Assembly (NCBI GenBank): GCA_027451285.1
Contig: DAIDJP010000049.1
Location: forward strand, 1-64,000
DNA from: Acidimicrobiaceae bacterium
GTDB taxonomy: Bacteria; Actinomycetota; Acidimicrobiia; Acidimicrobiales; RAAP-2
Length of the DNA: 64,000 bases
Direction of reading: 5' to 3'
Notes under the pieces: model-generated
The model's database searches: none
What the model saw: the letters and a program-made list of their open reading frames with translations, nothing else
Told to the model about the DNA's origin: nothing
Translations under genes and position numbers: made by a program
Shown here: positions 44,165 through 52,561 of the stretch, in pieces
Numbering within the stretch: position 1 is the first letter of the stretch
How the letters are laid out: each line of letters begins with the position of its first letter

Positions 44165-44709
44165 TGATCAAGCGCACCCCCTTCGTGCTCGCCGGCACCA
44201 TCGCGGGTCTGGCCGGGCTGCTGAGCTTCCGCTCGACGCCCGCGTCGATGACCCTGGGCACGGTGGCGGCCGCGAGCGCGGCCTCGAACACGGCCTCGAA
44301 CACGGCCTCAACACCCGCGAGCGCTCCGGCGTCCTCGGGATCCACCCCCGCGGGATCAGGTCCGTCGGCCAACACCGGGGCCGCCTCACCCACCACGACG
44401 GTCGCCCAGACGACCCCGGTGACCGGCGTGCACAGCGCGACCGGCCCGCTCGTCAACTACTACTTCGGCATTCTCTCGGTCAAGGTCACCGCCTCGGGCA
44501 CCAAGGTGGAGAAGGTCACCATCAAGACGATCAACGACGGCGGCAACCCCCTCAGCCAGTCCATCGACCAGATGTCGATCCCCCAGCTCGAGAGCCAGGC
44601 CATGGCGGTGCAGAACGCCAACATCCAGGGCGTCTCGGGGGCGTCGTACACGAGTGCGGGCTTCAAGATGTCCCTCCAGGGAGCCCTCACCAAGTTGGGC
44701 ATCAAGTGA
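44164..44709 (+). CDS. Exported FMN-binding-domain protein (covalent FMN acceptor)
   Basis: A 181-residue protein with an N-terminal signal or anchor helix, a Ser/Thr/Ala/Pro-rich linker of about 65 residues (including a tandem SNTA repeat) and a C-terminal FMN_bind domain of the NqrC/RnfG type. The flavinylation site is in IQGVSGASYTSAGF, the equivalent of the SGAT-like motif where FMN is attached through a phosphoester to Ser/Thr. The linker would let the domain reach through the cell wall. It overlaps the reductase gene by one base and apbE by four. Frame and start were assigned because only this frame carries the domain. Confidence 0.88.
   Translation: MIKRTPFVLAGTIAGLAGLLSFRSTPASMTLGTVAAASAASNTASNTASTPASAPASSGSTPAGSGPSANTGAASPTTTVAQTTPVTGVHSATGPLVNYYFGILSVKVTASGTKVEKVTIKTINDGGNPLSQSIDQMSIPQLESQAMAVQNANIQGVSGASYTSAGFKMSLQGALTKLGIK
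44281..44316 (+). repeat. Three 12-bp tandem repeats in the linker of the FMN_bind gene
   Basis: Two exact copies of GCCTCGAACACG and a third degenerate copy encode the Ala-Ser-Asn-Thr linker repeat. Such runs can expand or contract by slippage and would vary linker length. Confidence 0.6.
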
Positions 44710-45473
44710 GCCTGACCGTCTCCGTCGACGTGATGGGAACCGTCGTCACGCTGAGCCTCTTTCACGACGGCGACCTCGACATGGACCGCGCCCGTCCCTA
44801 CTTCGACGAGGCCGAGCACGTCTTGCGCGAGGTCGACCGGGTCTTTTCCACCTACCGACCCGAGAGCCCGGTCTCGCGGCTGCGCCGCGGCGAGATGGCG
44901 CTCGGCGAGGCGCCGCCCGAGGTCGCCGAGGTGCTGGACCTGTGTCGCGAGGCGCGCGAGAAGTCCGGCGGCTGGTTCGACCCCTGGGCGATGCCCGGTG
45001 GCGTCGACCCGACGGGTCTGGTGAAGGGCTGGGCCGCGGGCCGGGCCCTCAACGTGCTCGCAGCCGCCGGCACCGACGGCGCGCTGGTCAACGCCGCCGG
45101 CGACCTCGCGAGCTACGGCGTGGTCGCCCCCAGCCAGGCGTTTCGCGTCGGCATCGCCGATCCCTTCTCACCCGACACCCTGGCGGCCGTCGTCGAACTC
45201 GACGGCGCGCTCGCCACGTCGGGCACCTACGAGCGCGGCAGCCACCTGCTCAACCCGCACACCCAGGTGCGCGAGAGCGCCGTGGCGAGCGCCAGCGTCA
45301 CGGGACCCGACCCGGGCCTCGCCGACGCCTTCGCGACGGCGCTGTGCGTTGGGGGCGAAGCCGTGCTCGAACGCCTCGAACGTCTCGCGCGCTACGAGGC
45401 CTACGTGATCAACTTCGACGGGTCGCGCCAGATGACGCCGGGCTTTGCGCTGGTCGAGGTGACGGCGTCGTAG
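44706..45473 (+). CDS. apbE: FAD:protein FMN transferase ApbE
   Basis: A 255-residue enzyme that transfers FMN from FAD to Ser/Thr of FMN_bind domains. Family motifs visible are MGTVVTLSLF at the start, DRVFSTYRPESPVSRLRRG, VDPTGLVKGWAAGRAL, LVNAAGDLASYG, and the Mg-binding ATSGTYERG. No lipobox or signal peptide is evident, so it may be cytosolic or Tat/Sec independent, which is unusual because the acceptor is exported. It starts with GTG overlapping the stop of the FMN_bind gene (GTGA), so the three-gene set is translationally coupled. Confidence 0.9.
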   Translation: MSLTVSVDVMGTVVTLSLFHDGDLDMDRARPYFDEAEHVLREVDRVFSTYRPESPVSRLRRGEMALGEAPPEVAEVLDLCREAREKSGGWFDPWAMPGGVDPTGLVKGWAAGRALNVLAAAGTDGALVNAAGDLASYGVVAPSQAFRVGIADPFSPDTLAAVVELDGALATSGTYERGSHLLNPHTQVRESAVASASVTGPDPGLADAFATALCVGGEAVLERLERLARYEAYVINFDGSRQMTPGFALVEVTAS

Positions 45474-45497
45474 CTCCGTCGTCAACTCGGGTCGTGA

Positions 45498-45520
45498 ATG
45501 TGTAGTTCTGCACTACACAT
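45498..45520. promoter_or_regulatory. 9-bp perfect inverted repeat over the NRAMP-gene promoter
   Basis: Arms ATGTGTAGT and ACTACACAT are separated by five bases. The right arm ends on the first base of the -10 hexamer, 12 bases upstream of the start codon, an ideal repressor position. It does not match an MntR/DtxR box I know. Confidence 0.65.
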
Positions 45521-45525
45521 ATGCT
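45520..45525 (+). promoter_or_regulatory. -10 element giving a leaderless NRAMP-gene mRNA
   Basis: TATGCT ends six bases before the ATG at 45532. No ribosome site exists between them. Confidence 0.55.
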
Positions 45526-45531
45526 GGACCT

Positions 45532-46866
45532 ATGTGGCCGCCCCGCGCACGACCCGTCAGCGCGGCGATCACGCGAAGTTCGCACGTCACGACCGAGGTC
45601 GTCTCTCGCGCGGAGCCCCCTGCGATTCGGCGACGGGGCCGCTGGGCGGTGCTGGGACTACTCGGCGCCCTCGGTCCCGGACTGATGGTCATGCTCGCCG
45701 ACACCGACGCGGGCAGTGTCATCACCGCCGCGCAGTCCGGTGCGACCTTTCGCTACGTGCTGATCCTGCCGGAACTCTTGTTGATTCCAGTGCTCTACCT
45801 CGTCCAGGAGATGACCGTTCGCCTCGGCCTGGCCACGAAGAGAGGTCACCTGGCGCTGATTCGCGATGTGTTCGGCGAGGGCTGGGCCACGGTGGCAGCC
45901 GTGACGATGCTCGTCGCCTGCGTGGGTGCCCTCGTCACCGAGTTCGCCGGCGTCGCCGGGGTGGGCGCCCTGGTGGGCCTCGCCCGCTGGCAGACGGTCT
46001 CGATCAGCGCGCTCGCTCTCATCGCCCTCGTCCTGCTCGGTCGCTACCGGCGCGTCGAGCACGTCGGGATCGCCATCGGGGCGCTCGAGCTGCTCTTCAT
46101 TCCCGCCGCGCTCGCCGCCCACCCGCACCTTGGCCAGATCGCCCACGACCTCGCGCGTCCCTGGTCCGGGGGCGGCGGCTTCGCGACGCTCCTCGCGGCC
46201 AACGTGGGAGCCGTCATCATGCCCTGGATGGTCGTCTATCAGCAGACGGCGGTGACCGAGAGGGGCCGGCGCGGACTCGACCCGGCCCGGGCGCTGCGCG
46301 CGGCACGCGTTGACACCGCCGTCGGTGCGGTCCTCACCCAGGTCATCATGGTCGCCGTCGTCGTCGCCTCCGCCGCGACCCTGGGGGGGCGCGCCGCGAA
46401 CCCGCTGCGATCGGTGGGCGAGATCGCCGCGGCCCTGACCCCGTTCCTCGGACGCTCGCGCGCGGTGCTCTTCTTCGGCCTGGGGATGATCGGCGCCTCG
46501 ATCGTCGCGGCGCTGGTGGTCAGTCTCGCTGGAGCCTGGGCGTTGTCCGAGGCGCGTGGGTGGCGCCACAGCCTCAACGACTCGCCGACGCGGGCGCCGG
46601 GCTTCTACGCGCTGGCGGTAGGAGGGATACTCGCCGGCGCGGCGCTCGTGCTCGCGGCGCCCAACCTCGTGAACCTGTCAGTCGACGTCGAGATACTCAA
46701 CGCGTGCCTGCTGCCGATCGTGCTCGGGTTGCTCCTCGCACTCGAACGCCGCGCTCTACCGACTGCGCTGAGAATGCGCGGCGCCCGACGAGTCGTCACC
46801 TACGCACTGGTGGGCGTCATCATCGCCCTCGGCCTGGGAACCGTCGCCTCGGTCGTGCACCTGTGA
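45532..46866 (+). CDS. NRAMP-family metal transporter with altered metal-binding motifs
   Basis: A 444-residue transporter with about eleven transmembrane helices. The TM1 region aligns without gaps to NRAMP transporters (GPGLMVMLADTDAGSVITA), but the metal-binding DPGN reads DAGS. The TM6 AxxMPH motif reads AVIMPWM, keeping the Met but replacing His by Trp. The Asp ligand is retained. These changes recall NRAMP-related Mg or trivalent-ion transporters rather than classic Mn/Fe MntH. A 40-residue basic N-terminal extension is kept because the -10 element supports this start. It is convergent with the E1 beta gene. Confidence 0.82.
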   Translation: MWPPRARPVSAAITRSSHVTTEVVSRAEPPAIRRRGRWAVLGLLGALGPGLMVMLADTDAGSVITAAQSGATFRYVLILPELLLIPVLYLVQEMTVRLGLATKRGHLALIRDVFGEGWATVAAVTMLVACVGALVTEFAGVAGVGALVGLARWQTVSISALALIALVLLGRYRRVEHVGIAIGALELLFIPAALAAHPHLGQIAHDLARPWSGGGGFATLLAANVGAVIMPWMVVYQQTAVTERGRRGLDPARALRAARVDTAVGAVLTQVIMVAVVVASAATLGGRAANPLRSVGEIAAALTPFLGRSRAVLFFGLGMIGASIVAALVVSLAGAWALSEARGWRHSLNDSPTRAPGFYALAVGGILAGAALVLAAPNLVNLSVDVEILNACLLPIVLGLLLALERRALPTALRMRGARRVVTYALVGVIIALGLGTVASVVHL

Positions 46867-46877
46867 CCACGTAACGA

Positions 46878-47855
46878 TTACGAGTTCATCGCCTTCTCGA
46901 TGGTCGAGACGATGCGCTCGACCGACGGTAGCGCCATGTCCTCGAGTGCGTCGGCGGCCGGCAGGGGGATGTGCGGGGTCGTGATGCGCACGGTCGGCCC
47001 GTCGAGGTCGTAGAAGATCTCCTCGGTGACGATCGAGGACAGCTCGCCGCCCCAACCGCACAGACGCGGGTTCTCCTCCACCGTGAAGAGGCGACCGGTG
47101 GCCGCCACCTCGCGCAGGATCGTCTGGGTGTCGAGGGGCACCAGGCTGCGCACGTCGACGACGGTGCAGTCGATGCCGTTGGCCCCCAGCTCCTCGGCGG
47201 CCGCGAGGGCGCGCGGCACCATCAGGCCCAGTGCCACGATCGTCGCGTCGCCGCCCTGGCGCAACACCTTGGCGCTGCCCAGCGTGTCGACGACGTCGGT
47301 GTCGGGCACGTCCATCTTCGAGGCGTAGAGGGCCTTGGACTCGAGGAAGACGACGGGGTCGTCGTCGCGAATCGAGGCCGCCATGAGACCGATCACGTCG
47401 AGGGCGTTGCTGGGCACCACGACCTTGAGGCCGGGGATCATCATCGCCCAGTTCGAGACGTCCTGGGAGTGCTGGGCGCCGAAGCGCAGCCCGCCGCCGT
47501 TGCCCGAGCGAATGACGAGGGGGAAGGTCATCTGCCCGTTGGTCATGTAGCGGCTCTTGGCGATCTCGTTGACGACGATGTCCCAGCACACGGCGAAGAA
47601 GTCCGCGAACATGATCTCGGCGACCGGTCGCAGGCCCGTCATCGCCGCGCCCATGGCCGCACCCAAAATCGCCTGCTCGCTGATGGGCGTGTCGCGCACG
47701 CGCAGGGGCCCGAACTCCTCTAAGAGACCGACGGTCCCCTTGAACACGCCGCCCGCCGCGGCGACGTCCTCACCGAGGAAGACCACGGACTCGTCGCGGC
47801 GCATCTCCTGGGCGATGCCCCGGGCGATCGCTTCTCGAAAGGTCAGTTGCGCCAT
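46878..47855 (-). CDS. 2-oxoacid dehydrogenase E1 component, beta subunit
   Basis: A 325-residue subunit of a pyruvate/acetoin/branched-chain-type dehydrogenase. Typical motifs are VVFLGEDVAAAGGVFKGT, SEQAILGAAMGAAMTG, EIMFADFFAVCWDIVVNE and GLKVVVPSNALD. It pairs with the alpha subunit to bind TPP and decarboxylate a 2-oxoacid. The ATG at 47855 has GGAGG upstream inside the alpha gene, which it overlaps by 13 bases. Last gene of the nine-gene livK operon; E2 lies in the divergent operon and no E3 is in the window. Confidence 0.93.
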   Translation of the reverse strand: MAQLTFREAIARGIAQEMRRDESVVFLGEDVAAAGGVFKGTVGLLEEFGPLRVRDTPISEQAILGAAMGAAMTGLRPVAEIMFADFFAVCWDIVVNEIAKSRYMTNGQMTFPLVIRSGNGGGLRFGAQHSQDVSNWAMMIPGLKVVVPSNALDVIGLMAASIRDDDPVVFLESKALYASKMDVPDTDVVDTLGSAKVLRQGGDATIVALGLMVPRALAAAEELGANGIDCTVVDVRSLVPLDTQTILREVAATGRLFTVEENPRLCGWGGELSSIVTEEIFYDLDGPTVRITTPHIPLPAADALEDMALPSVERIVSTIEKAMNS

Positions 47856-48835
47856 GAGGATCCTCCATCCGCCCAGACGTCCTTCATCAACAGGTCTTCT
47901 CCCGGCGTCGCGCCGGCCTTGGCCTCTTCGGTGGCCTGGTCCACGGCGGCGAGCGCCGCGGCTTCTATGGCCTCGATCTCGGCCACGTCGACGCCGAGCT
48001 CGACCAGGCGCGCGCGATAGAGGTGGATCGGGTCCTTGGCGAGCCACTCCTTCACCTCGTCGTCCGGGCGGTACTTGCCGGGGTCGGCGCGGCTGTGCCC
48101 GCCGTGGCGATAGGTCTTGGCCTCGATGAGCGAGGGGCCCTCGCCGGCGCGCGCGCGTTGAATCGCCGCGTTCGCGACCTCGAAGACCGCGTCGGCGTCG
48201 TTGCCGTCGACGATGATCGATTCCAGCCCGTAGGCGCTGGCGCGATCGGCCGCGGGGTTGAGAACGGCGGTCACTTCGCTCGTGCGCGTGTACTCCATCC
48301 AGAGGTTGTTCTCGCAGACGAAGACGACCGGCAGGTCCCAGATGACCGCGAAGTTGAGCGCCTCGTGGAAGGCGCCGATGTTGGTGGTGCCGTCGCCGAA
48401 GAAGGCGACCGCCACCTGGTCGGTGCCGCGGTACTTGGCGCTCCAGGCGGCGCCGCAGGCGATGGGCAGGTGGGCCCCGATGATCGCGTAGCTGCCCATC
48501 ATGCCGTGCTCGACGCTCGTTAAGTGCATCGATCCGCCCTTGCCGGCCATCAGGCCGTTGGTGCGCCCGAGCAGCTCGGCGAGCACCGGGGTCATCGGCA
48601 CGCCGCGCGCCAGGGTGTGGTTGTGCCCGCGGTAGGTGGCAAAGGTCCAGTCGCCGGGCTTCATGGCCGCGGCCACGCCGGCCGCGATGGCCTCCTGGCC
48701 GAGGCCGAGGTGGCTGGTGCCCTTTACCAGGTTCTCAAGGAACAGGTCGTAGGCGCGCTGCTCGAAGAGGCGCAGCTCGTACTGCGTGCGATAGAGGGCG
48801 ATCTTGGCGCTGACATCGAGGGCGGTGGTCGTCAT
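47843..48835 (-). CDS. 2-oxoacid dehydrogenase E1 component, alpha subunit
   Basis: A 330-residue TPP-dependent subunit, the size of acetoin/pyruvate dehydrogenase E1 alpha. TPP motif FFGDGTTNIGAFHEAL with ENNLW downstream, HLGLGQEAIAAGVAAAM near the start, GMMGSYAIIGAHLPIA, and the phosphorylation-loop-like YRHGGHSRADPGKYR. Substrate (pyruvate, acetoin or a branched 2-oxoacid) cannot be fixed. It is coupled with E1 beta and follows the M24-fold hydrolase gene by eight bases, suggesting the 2-oxoacid derives from that pathway. Confidence 0.92.
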   Translation of the reverse strand: MTTTALDVSAKIALYRTQYELRLFEQRAYDLFLENLVKGTSHLGLGQEAIAAGVAAAMKPGDWTFATYRGHNHTLARGVPMTPVLAELLGRTNGLMAGKGGSMHLTSVEHGMMGSYAIIGAHLPIACGAAWSAKYRGTDQVAVAFFGDGTTNIGAFHEALNFAVIWDLPVVFVCENNLWMEYTRTSEVTAVLNPAADRASAYGLESIIVDGNDADAVFEVANAAIQRARAGEGPSLIEAKTYRHGGHSRADPGKYRPDDEVKEWLAKDPIHLYRARLVELGVDVAEIEAIEAAALAAVDQATEEAKAGATPGEDLLMKDVWADGGSSWRN

Positions 48836-48843
48836 TCTCTCTC

Positions 48844-50094
48844 CTAGTACTTGTTCGCGATCATCAGCTCTTGGGCGGGGAACTTGGTCAGGATCGCCGG
48901 GCCGTTCTCGGTGACGACGATCTCCTCCTCGATGCGCGCGGCCGAGACGCCGTCGCTGGCCGGGCAGTAGGTCTCCAGGGCGAAGACCATGCCGACCTTC
49001 AGCTCGATGGGGTCCTTCAAGGAGTTGAGCCGGCTGATCACCGGGCGCTCGTGCAGGCCGAGCCCTAGGCCGTGGCCGAACTGCAGGCCGAAGGCCGCCA
49101 TCTCGTCGGCGAAGCCGAACTCGGTCGCCGCGGGCCAGGCGCGCGCGATCTCGTCGGTGCCGACCCCCGGGGCCACGAGGTCGATCGCCTTGTCCATCCA
49201 CTCGCGCGCCTGGGTGTAGGCGTCGTGCTGGACCGGCGTCGCGCTGCCCACCGACATCGTGCGGTAGTAGCAGGTGCGATACCCGTTGTAGGAGTGGATG
49301 ATGTCAAAGAAGGCCTGATCGCCGGGGCGGATGATGCGGTCGGTGAAGTTGTGCGGGTGCGGGTTGCAGCGCTCGCCCGAGACCGAGTTGATCGCCTCGA
49401 CCTGGTCCGAGCCCATCTCGTAGAGCCGCTTGTTGGCGAGCGCCACGATCTCGTTCTCGCGCACCCCGGGCTTTAACGCCTCGAAGATGTCTTGGTAGAC
49501 GCCGTCGACCATGGCCGCCGCCTGGCTGAGGAGCATCAGCTCGTCCTGGTTCTTGATCACGCGCGCGTCGAGCATCGTCTGCTGGGCGTCGCGCACCTCG
49601 ACGCCGGCCTTTTGCATCTCGAAGAGGAAGGGCAGCTCGATGATGTCGATGCCGATCGGCTGGCCGTAGACGCCGGCGTCCTTCAAGAGTCCCACGATCT
49701 CGGCGACGGCCGACTCGAAGAGCCCGGCGCGCGGCGCGATCGCCCCGCGCAGCCCGAGCATCCCGGCACGGCAGTTGTAGGGCTCGAGCCAGGGCGCGAA
49801 GAGCTTGTGGTGTCGCGCGGCCGAGCCGAAGTCCCAGACGATCGGCTCGCCGCCGCGCGTGAGCAGGCAGTAGCGCGTCATCTTGTCGCCCAGGGCGCCG
49901 CCGACCCAGGTGCCCGAGACGTAGCGGATGTTGTAGAAGTCAAAGAGCAGCAGGGCCCCGAACTCGCTGGCCTCGAGGGCCGCGCGCGCTCGCGCGAGCC
50001 GGTAGTCACGCAGGCGCTCGAAGTTCACCCGCGTCTCGAAGTCCACGCCCATGTGTCCGGGCGTGTTCATCACCGGTCCGAAGCCCTCGCGCAT
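48844..50094 (-). CDS. M24 (pita-bread fold) peptidase/creatinase-family hydrolase with altered metal site
   Basis: A 416-residue protein of the M24 superfamily (prolidase, aminopeptidase P, creatinase, ectoine hydrolase). Four of the five usual metal ligands are found: Asp in AFFDIIHSYNGYR, His in QFGHGLGLGLHERP, Glu in FALETYCP and Glu in RIEEEIVV. The second Asp, expected 11 residues after the first, is Cys (GYRTCYYRT). Creatinase also lost metal ligands, so this protein may cleave C-N bonds of a small metabolite rather than peptides. It lies between the dehydrogenase and E1 genes of the Liv operon, consistent with the first catabolic hydrolysis. The exact substrate is unknown. Confidence 0.75.
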   Translation of the reverse strand: MREGFGPVMNTPGHMGVDFETRVNFERLRDYRLARARAALEASEFGALLLFDFYNIRYVSGTWVGGALGDKMTRYCLLTRGGEPIVWDFGSAARHHKLFAPWLEPYNCRAGMLGLRGAIAPRAGLFESAVAEIVGLLKDAGVYGQPIGIDIIELPFLFEMQKAGVEVRDAQQTMLDARVIKNQDELMLLSQAAAMVDGVYQDIFEALKPGVRENEIVALANKRLYEMGSDQVEAINSVSGERCNPHPHNFTDRIIRPGDQAFFDIIHSYNGYRTCYYRTMSVGSATPVQHDAYTQAREWMDKAIDLVAPGVGTDEIARAWPAATEFGFADEMAAFGLQFGHGLGLGLHERPVISRLNSLKDPIELKVGMVFALETYCPASDGVSAARIEEEIVVTENGPAILTKFPAQELMIANKY

Positions 50095-50095
50095 C

Positions 50096-51022
50096 TCAGC
50101 CTCCTAGGCCGTCGTCGACGACGACGTTCTCCGATTCGAGGGTAACGCCCGACGCGCGCGCCGCCTCGAGGAGCAGCACCGCGAAGTCCTGGTTCTCATA
50201 TCCCGCGCCGATCGTGGCCTTGACCAGCTCGGTGACGAGTGCCGAGACCGGCATCGAGACGCCGTGCTCGTAGGCCGCGTGCATGCCGAGGTCGAAGTCC
50301 TTGCGCAGCAGCGTCGACGTGAAGGTCGGCGTGAAGTCGAGGTTCACGAAGGCCGGCGACTTGTAGCGGGTGAACATCGAGCCCATCACCGAGTCGTTCA
50401 GGAACGCGAGCCACGCGTTGCGCTCGATGCCGCCCTTCTCGGCGAGCACCGTGATCTCGGCCATCGCCTGGGTGACGATGCCGAGCATCATGTTGTGACA
50501 GATCTTGACCAGGCGCGCGCCCTCGCCCTCGCCCACGTAGGTCGCCCCGGTGCCCAGCTCGGCGAAGTAGGGGGCGCACTCCTCGTAGGCCGCGCGCGGT
50601 CCCGAGACGGCCATCGTCAGTCGTCCCGAGGCGACGACCTTGGGGTTGCCGCTCACGGGAGCCGCGAGGAAGGACACGCCGCGCGCTGCGCAGGCTGCGC
50701 GCACCCCGGCCGAGGTCTCGGTCGAGACCGTCGAGCAGTCCACGATGATGCGCGGCACGTTCTCGCCACTCAGCACCCCGTTAGGGCCGGTCACGACCTC
50801 TTCTAAGTCCGCGTTGGCCGAGACCATCACGAAGACGATGTCGCTCGTGGCGAGGTCCGCCGGCCGATCGACGACCGTCGCGCCCAGGGCGCCGAGCACC
50901 TCGGCCTTGGCGCGGGTGCGATTGGTGACCGAGAGGTCCACCCCGGCGGCCACCAGGCGTCGCGCCATGGCGGTGCCCATGCGGCCAGCGCCGATCCATC
51001 CCACGTGCGCAGTGCCGGTCAT
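50096..51022 (-). CDS. NAD(P)-dependent beta-hydroxyacid dehydrogenase (3-hydroxyisobutyrate dehydrogenase-like)
   Basis: A 308-residue enzyme. Rossmann motif VGWIGAGRMGTAMARRL at the N-terminus, substrate loop APVSGNPKVVASGRL (usual GGxxGA), and the catalytic Lys in GARLVKICHNMMLG with the usual Asn four residues later. The family oxidises 3-hydroxyisobutyrate, tartronate semialdehyde, L-threonate and similar acids. DCSTVSTET replaces the usual DxSTxxP. It is the third type of enzyme in the operon, overlapping livF by four bases and ending one base before the M24 gene start, so it likely acts on a hydroxy acid generated in this pathway. Confidence 0.85.
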   Translation of the reverse strand: MTGTAHVGWIGAGRMGTAMARRLVAAGVDLSVTNRTRAKAEVLGALGATVVDRPADLATSDIVFVMVSANADLEEVVTGPNGVLSGENVPRIIVDCSTVSTETSAGVRAACAARGVSFLAAPVSGNPKVVASGRLTMAVSGPRAAYEECAPYFAELGTGATYVGEGEGARLVKICHNMMLGIVTQAMAEITVLAEKGGIERNAWLAFLNDSVMGSMFTRYKSPAFVNLDFTPTFTSTLLRKDFDLGMHAAYEHGVSMPVSALVTELVKATIGAGYENQDFAVLLLEAARASGVTLESENVVVDDGLGG

Positions 51023-51783
51023 GCCTGTCCCTTCTCGCTCGCCGCGTGGCTCGCCTCTTCGAGCGATCCACCGAGGTAGAGCGCGCCGATCTCCGGATTG
51101 TTCAAGACCTCGCTGCCGGTGCCCGAGAGGCGCACGCGTCCGTTCTCCAATACCACGCCGTGGTGGCTCAGCTTGAGAGCCTGGCGGGCGTTCTGCTCGA
51201 CGAGCAGGACGGTGCGCCCGGCGTCGTTCATCATCTTGATGGTCGCGAACATCACGCGCAGCGTCTTGGGGTCGAGCCCCATCGAGGGCTCGTCCAGCAC
51301 GACCAGGTCGGGCTCGAGCATCAGGCAGCGCGCGAACTCGACGAGTCGCTGCTGGCCGCCCGAGAGGGCGCCGGCCTTGTCCTTGGCGCGCTCGGCCACG
51401 ATGGGAAACATCGAGCGGATGCGCTCGAGACGTGCGGCGATGACCTTCCTGTCGCGCTCTAAGAACGCGCCGAGCTCGACGTTCTGCTCGACGGTCATCT
51501 CGCGAAAGAGACTGTGGTTCTGGGGGACCTGGACGATGCCCATCTTCAAGATCTCGCGCGGGCTCTTGCCCACGAGGTTCTGGCCCTTGAACCAGATCTC
51601 GCCGAGGCGCGGCTTCACCAGTCCGCTCACGGTCTTTAACAGCGTCGACTTGCCCGAGCCGTTGGGCCCGACGATGCAGGTCACGCCGCCCTGGGCGACG
51701 CTGAAGTCGACGCCCTTCAACACGTCGCCGCCGCCGTATCCGGCGACCACGCCCTTGAAGTCCACGAAGGGGGTCTCAGGCAC
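51019..51783 (-). CDS. livF: Branched-chain amino acid-type ABC transporter ATPase LivF
   Basis: A 254-residue ABC ATPase: Walker A VGPNGSGKSTLLK, signature LSGGQQRLVEFARCLM, Walker B LVVLDEPSMGLDP, switch LVEQNARQAL. Size and sequence place it in the LivF class. The GTG at 51783 gives an eight-base overlap with livG. With LivG, LivM, LivH and the binding protein it forms a complete importer. Confidence 0.92.
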   Translation of the reverse strand: MPETPFVDFKGVVAGYGGGDVLKGVDFSVAQGGVTCIVGPNGSGKSTLLKTVSGLVKPRLGEIWFKGQNLVGKSPREILKMGIVQVPQNHSLFREMTVEQNVELGAFLERDRKVIAARLERIRSMFPIVAERAKDKAGALSGGQQRLVEFARCLMLEPDLVVLDEPSMGLDPKTLRVMFATIKMMNDAGRTVLLVEQNARQALKLSHHGVVLENGRVRLSGTGSEVLNNPEIGALYLGGSLEEASHAASEKGQA

Positions 51784-52561
51784 TGGCCACCGCCTCACGC
51801 AGGTCGTCCTCGCCGTCGTCGCCGCCGCCGAGGTAGGCGTCGAGCACGAGGGGGTTCGCGCGGACCTCGGCTGGCGTGCCCGTCACCAGGTTCGAGCCCT
51901 GGTGCATCACGGTGACCGAGTCGCACAGGCTCATCACGAACTCCATGTTGTGCTCGACGATGAGGAAGGTCTTGCCGGCCTTGTTGAGGGTGCGGATCTT
52001 CTCGGCGATGCCGTTGATCAGGGTCAGGTTGACCCCGCCGGCGGGCTCGTCGAGCAGGATCACGTCCGGGTCGGCCACCAGCACGTAGGCGAGCTCGAGG
52101 AGCTTGCGCTGGCCGTAGGAGAGGGCACCCGCCTGCAGGTCGGCGAGCTTGGCGATGCCCACGAAGTCGAGCAGCTCCATCGCGTTGTCGACCTCGGTCT
52201 TGGAGGACTTCGAGCGCAGCAGCCCGCGCAGCCAGCTCTCGTCGTGCTGGGTGGCGATGAGCATGTTCTCGAGCACGCTGATGCGCGAGAAGATCCGCGT
52301 CAGCTGGAACGTGCGGCCCACCCCGAGGGAGAACACCGCGTCGGGGCGCGCGTTGGTGATGTTCTGGCCGTTGAAGGTGACGGTGCCGGCGTCGGGCTTC
52401 ACGTAGCCGGTGATCACGTTAAAGAGGGTGGTCTTGCCCGAGCCGTTGGGTCCGATCAGGCCCGTGATCGAGCCCTTCTCGACGTCGAGGTTGCACAACG
52501 AGAGCGCCTGGAGGCCGCCAAAGGCCCGCGACACGCCCGAGGCGCTGAGAAGAGTCGTCAT
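51776..52561 (-). CDS. livG: Branched-chain amino acid-type ABC transporter ATPase LivG
   Basis: A 261-residue ABC ATPase: Walker A IGPNGSGKTTLFN, signature LSYGQRKLLELAYVLV (LSYGQ is typical of LivG), Walker B VILLDEPAGGVN, switch VEHNMEFVM. The ATG at 52561 overlaps the livM stop by four bases. Confidence 0.93.
   Translation of the reverse strand: MTTLLSASGVSRAFGGLQALSLCNLDVEKGSITGLIGPNGSGKTTLFNVITGYVKPDAGTVTFNGQNITNARPDAVFSLGVGRTFQLTRIFSRISVLENMLIATQHDESWLRGLLRSKSSKTEVDNAMELLDFVGIAKLADLQAGALSYGQRKLLELAYVLVADPDVILLDEPAGGVNLTLINGIAEKIRTLNKAGKTFLIVEHNMEFVMSLCDSVTVMHQGSNLVTGTPAEVRANPLVLDAYLGGGDDGEDDLREAVASA

Noticed and set aside
48844-50094. DMSP lyase DddP as identity of the M24-fold protein
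   Set aside because: The metal-site sequence (D then Cys 11 residues on) does not fit the DddP pattern as I know it, and no other DMSP genes are nearby.
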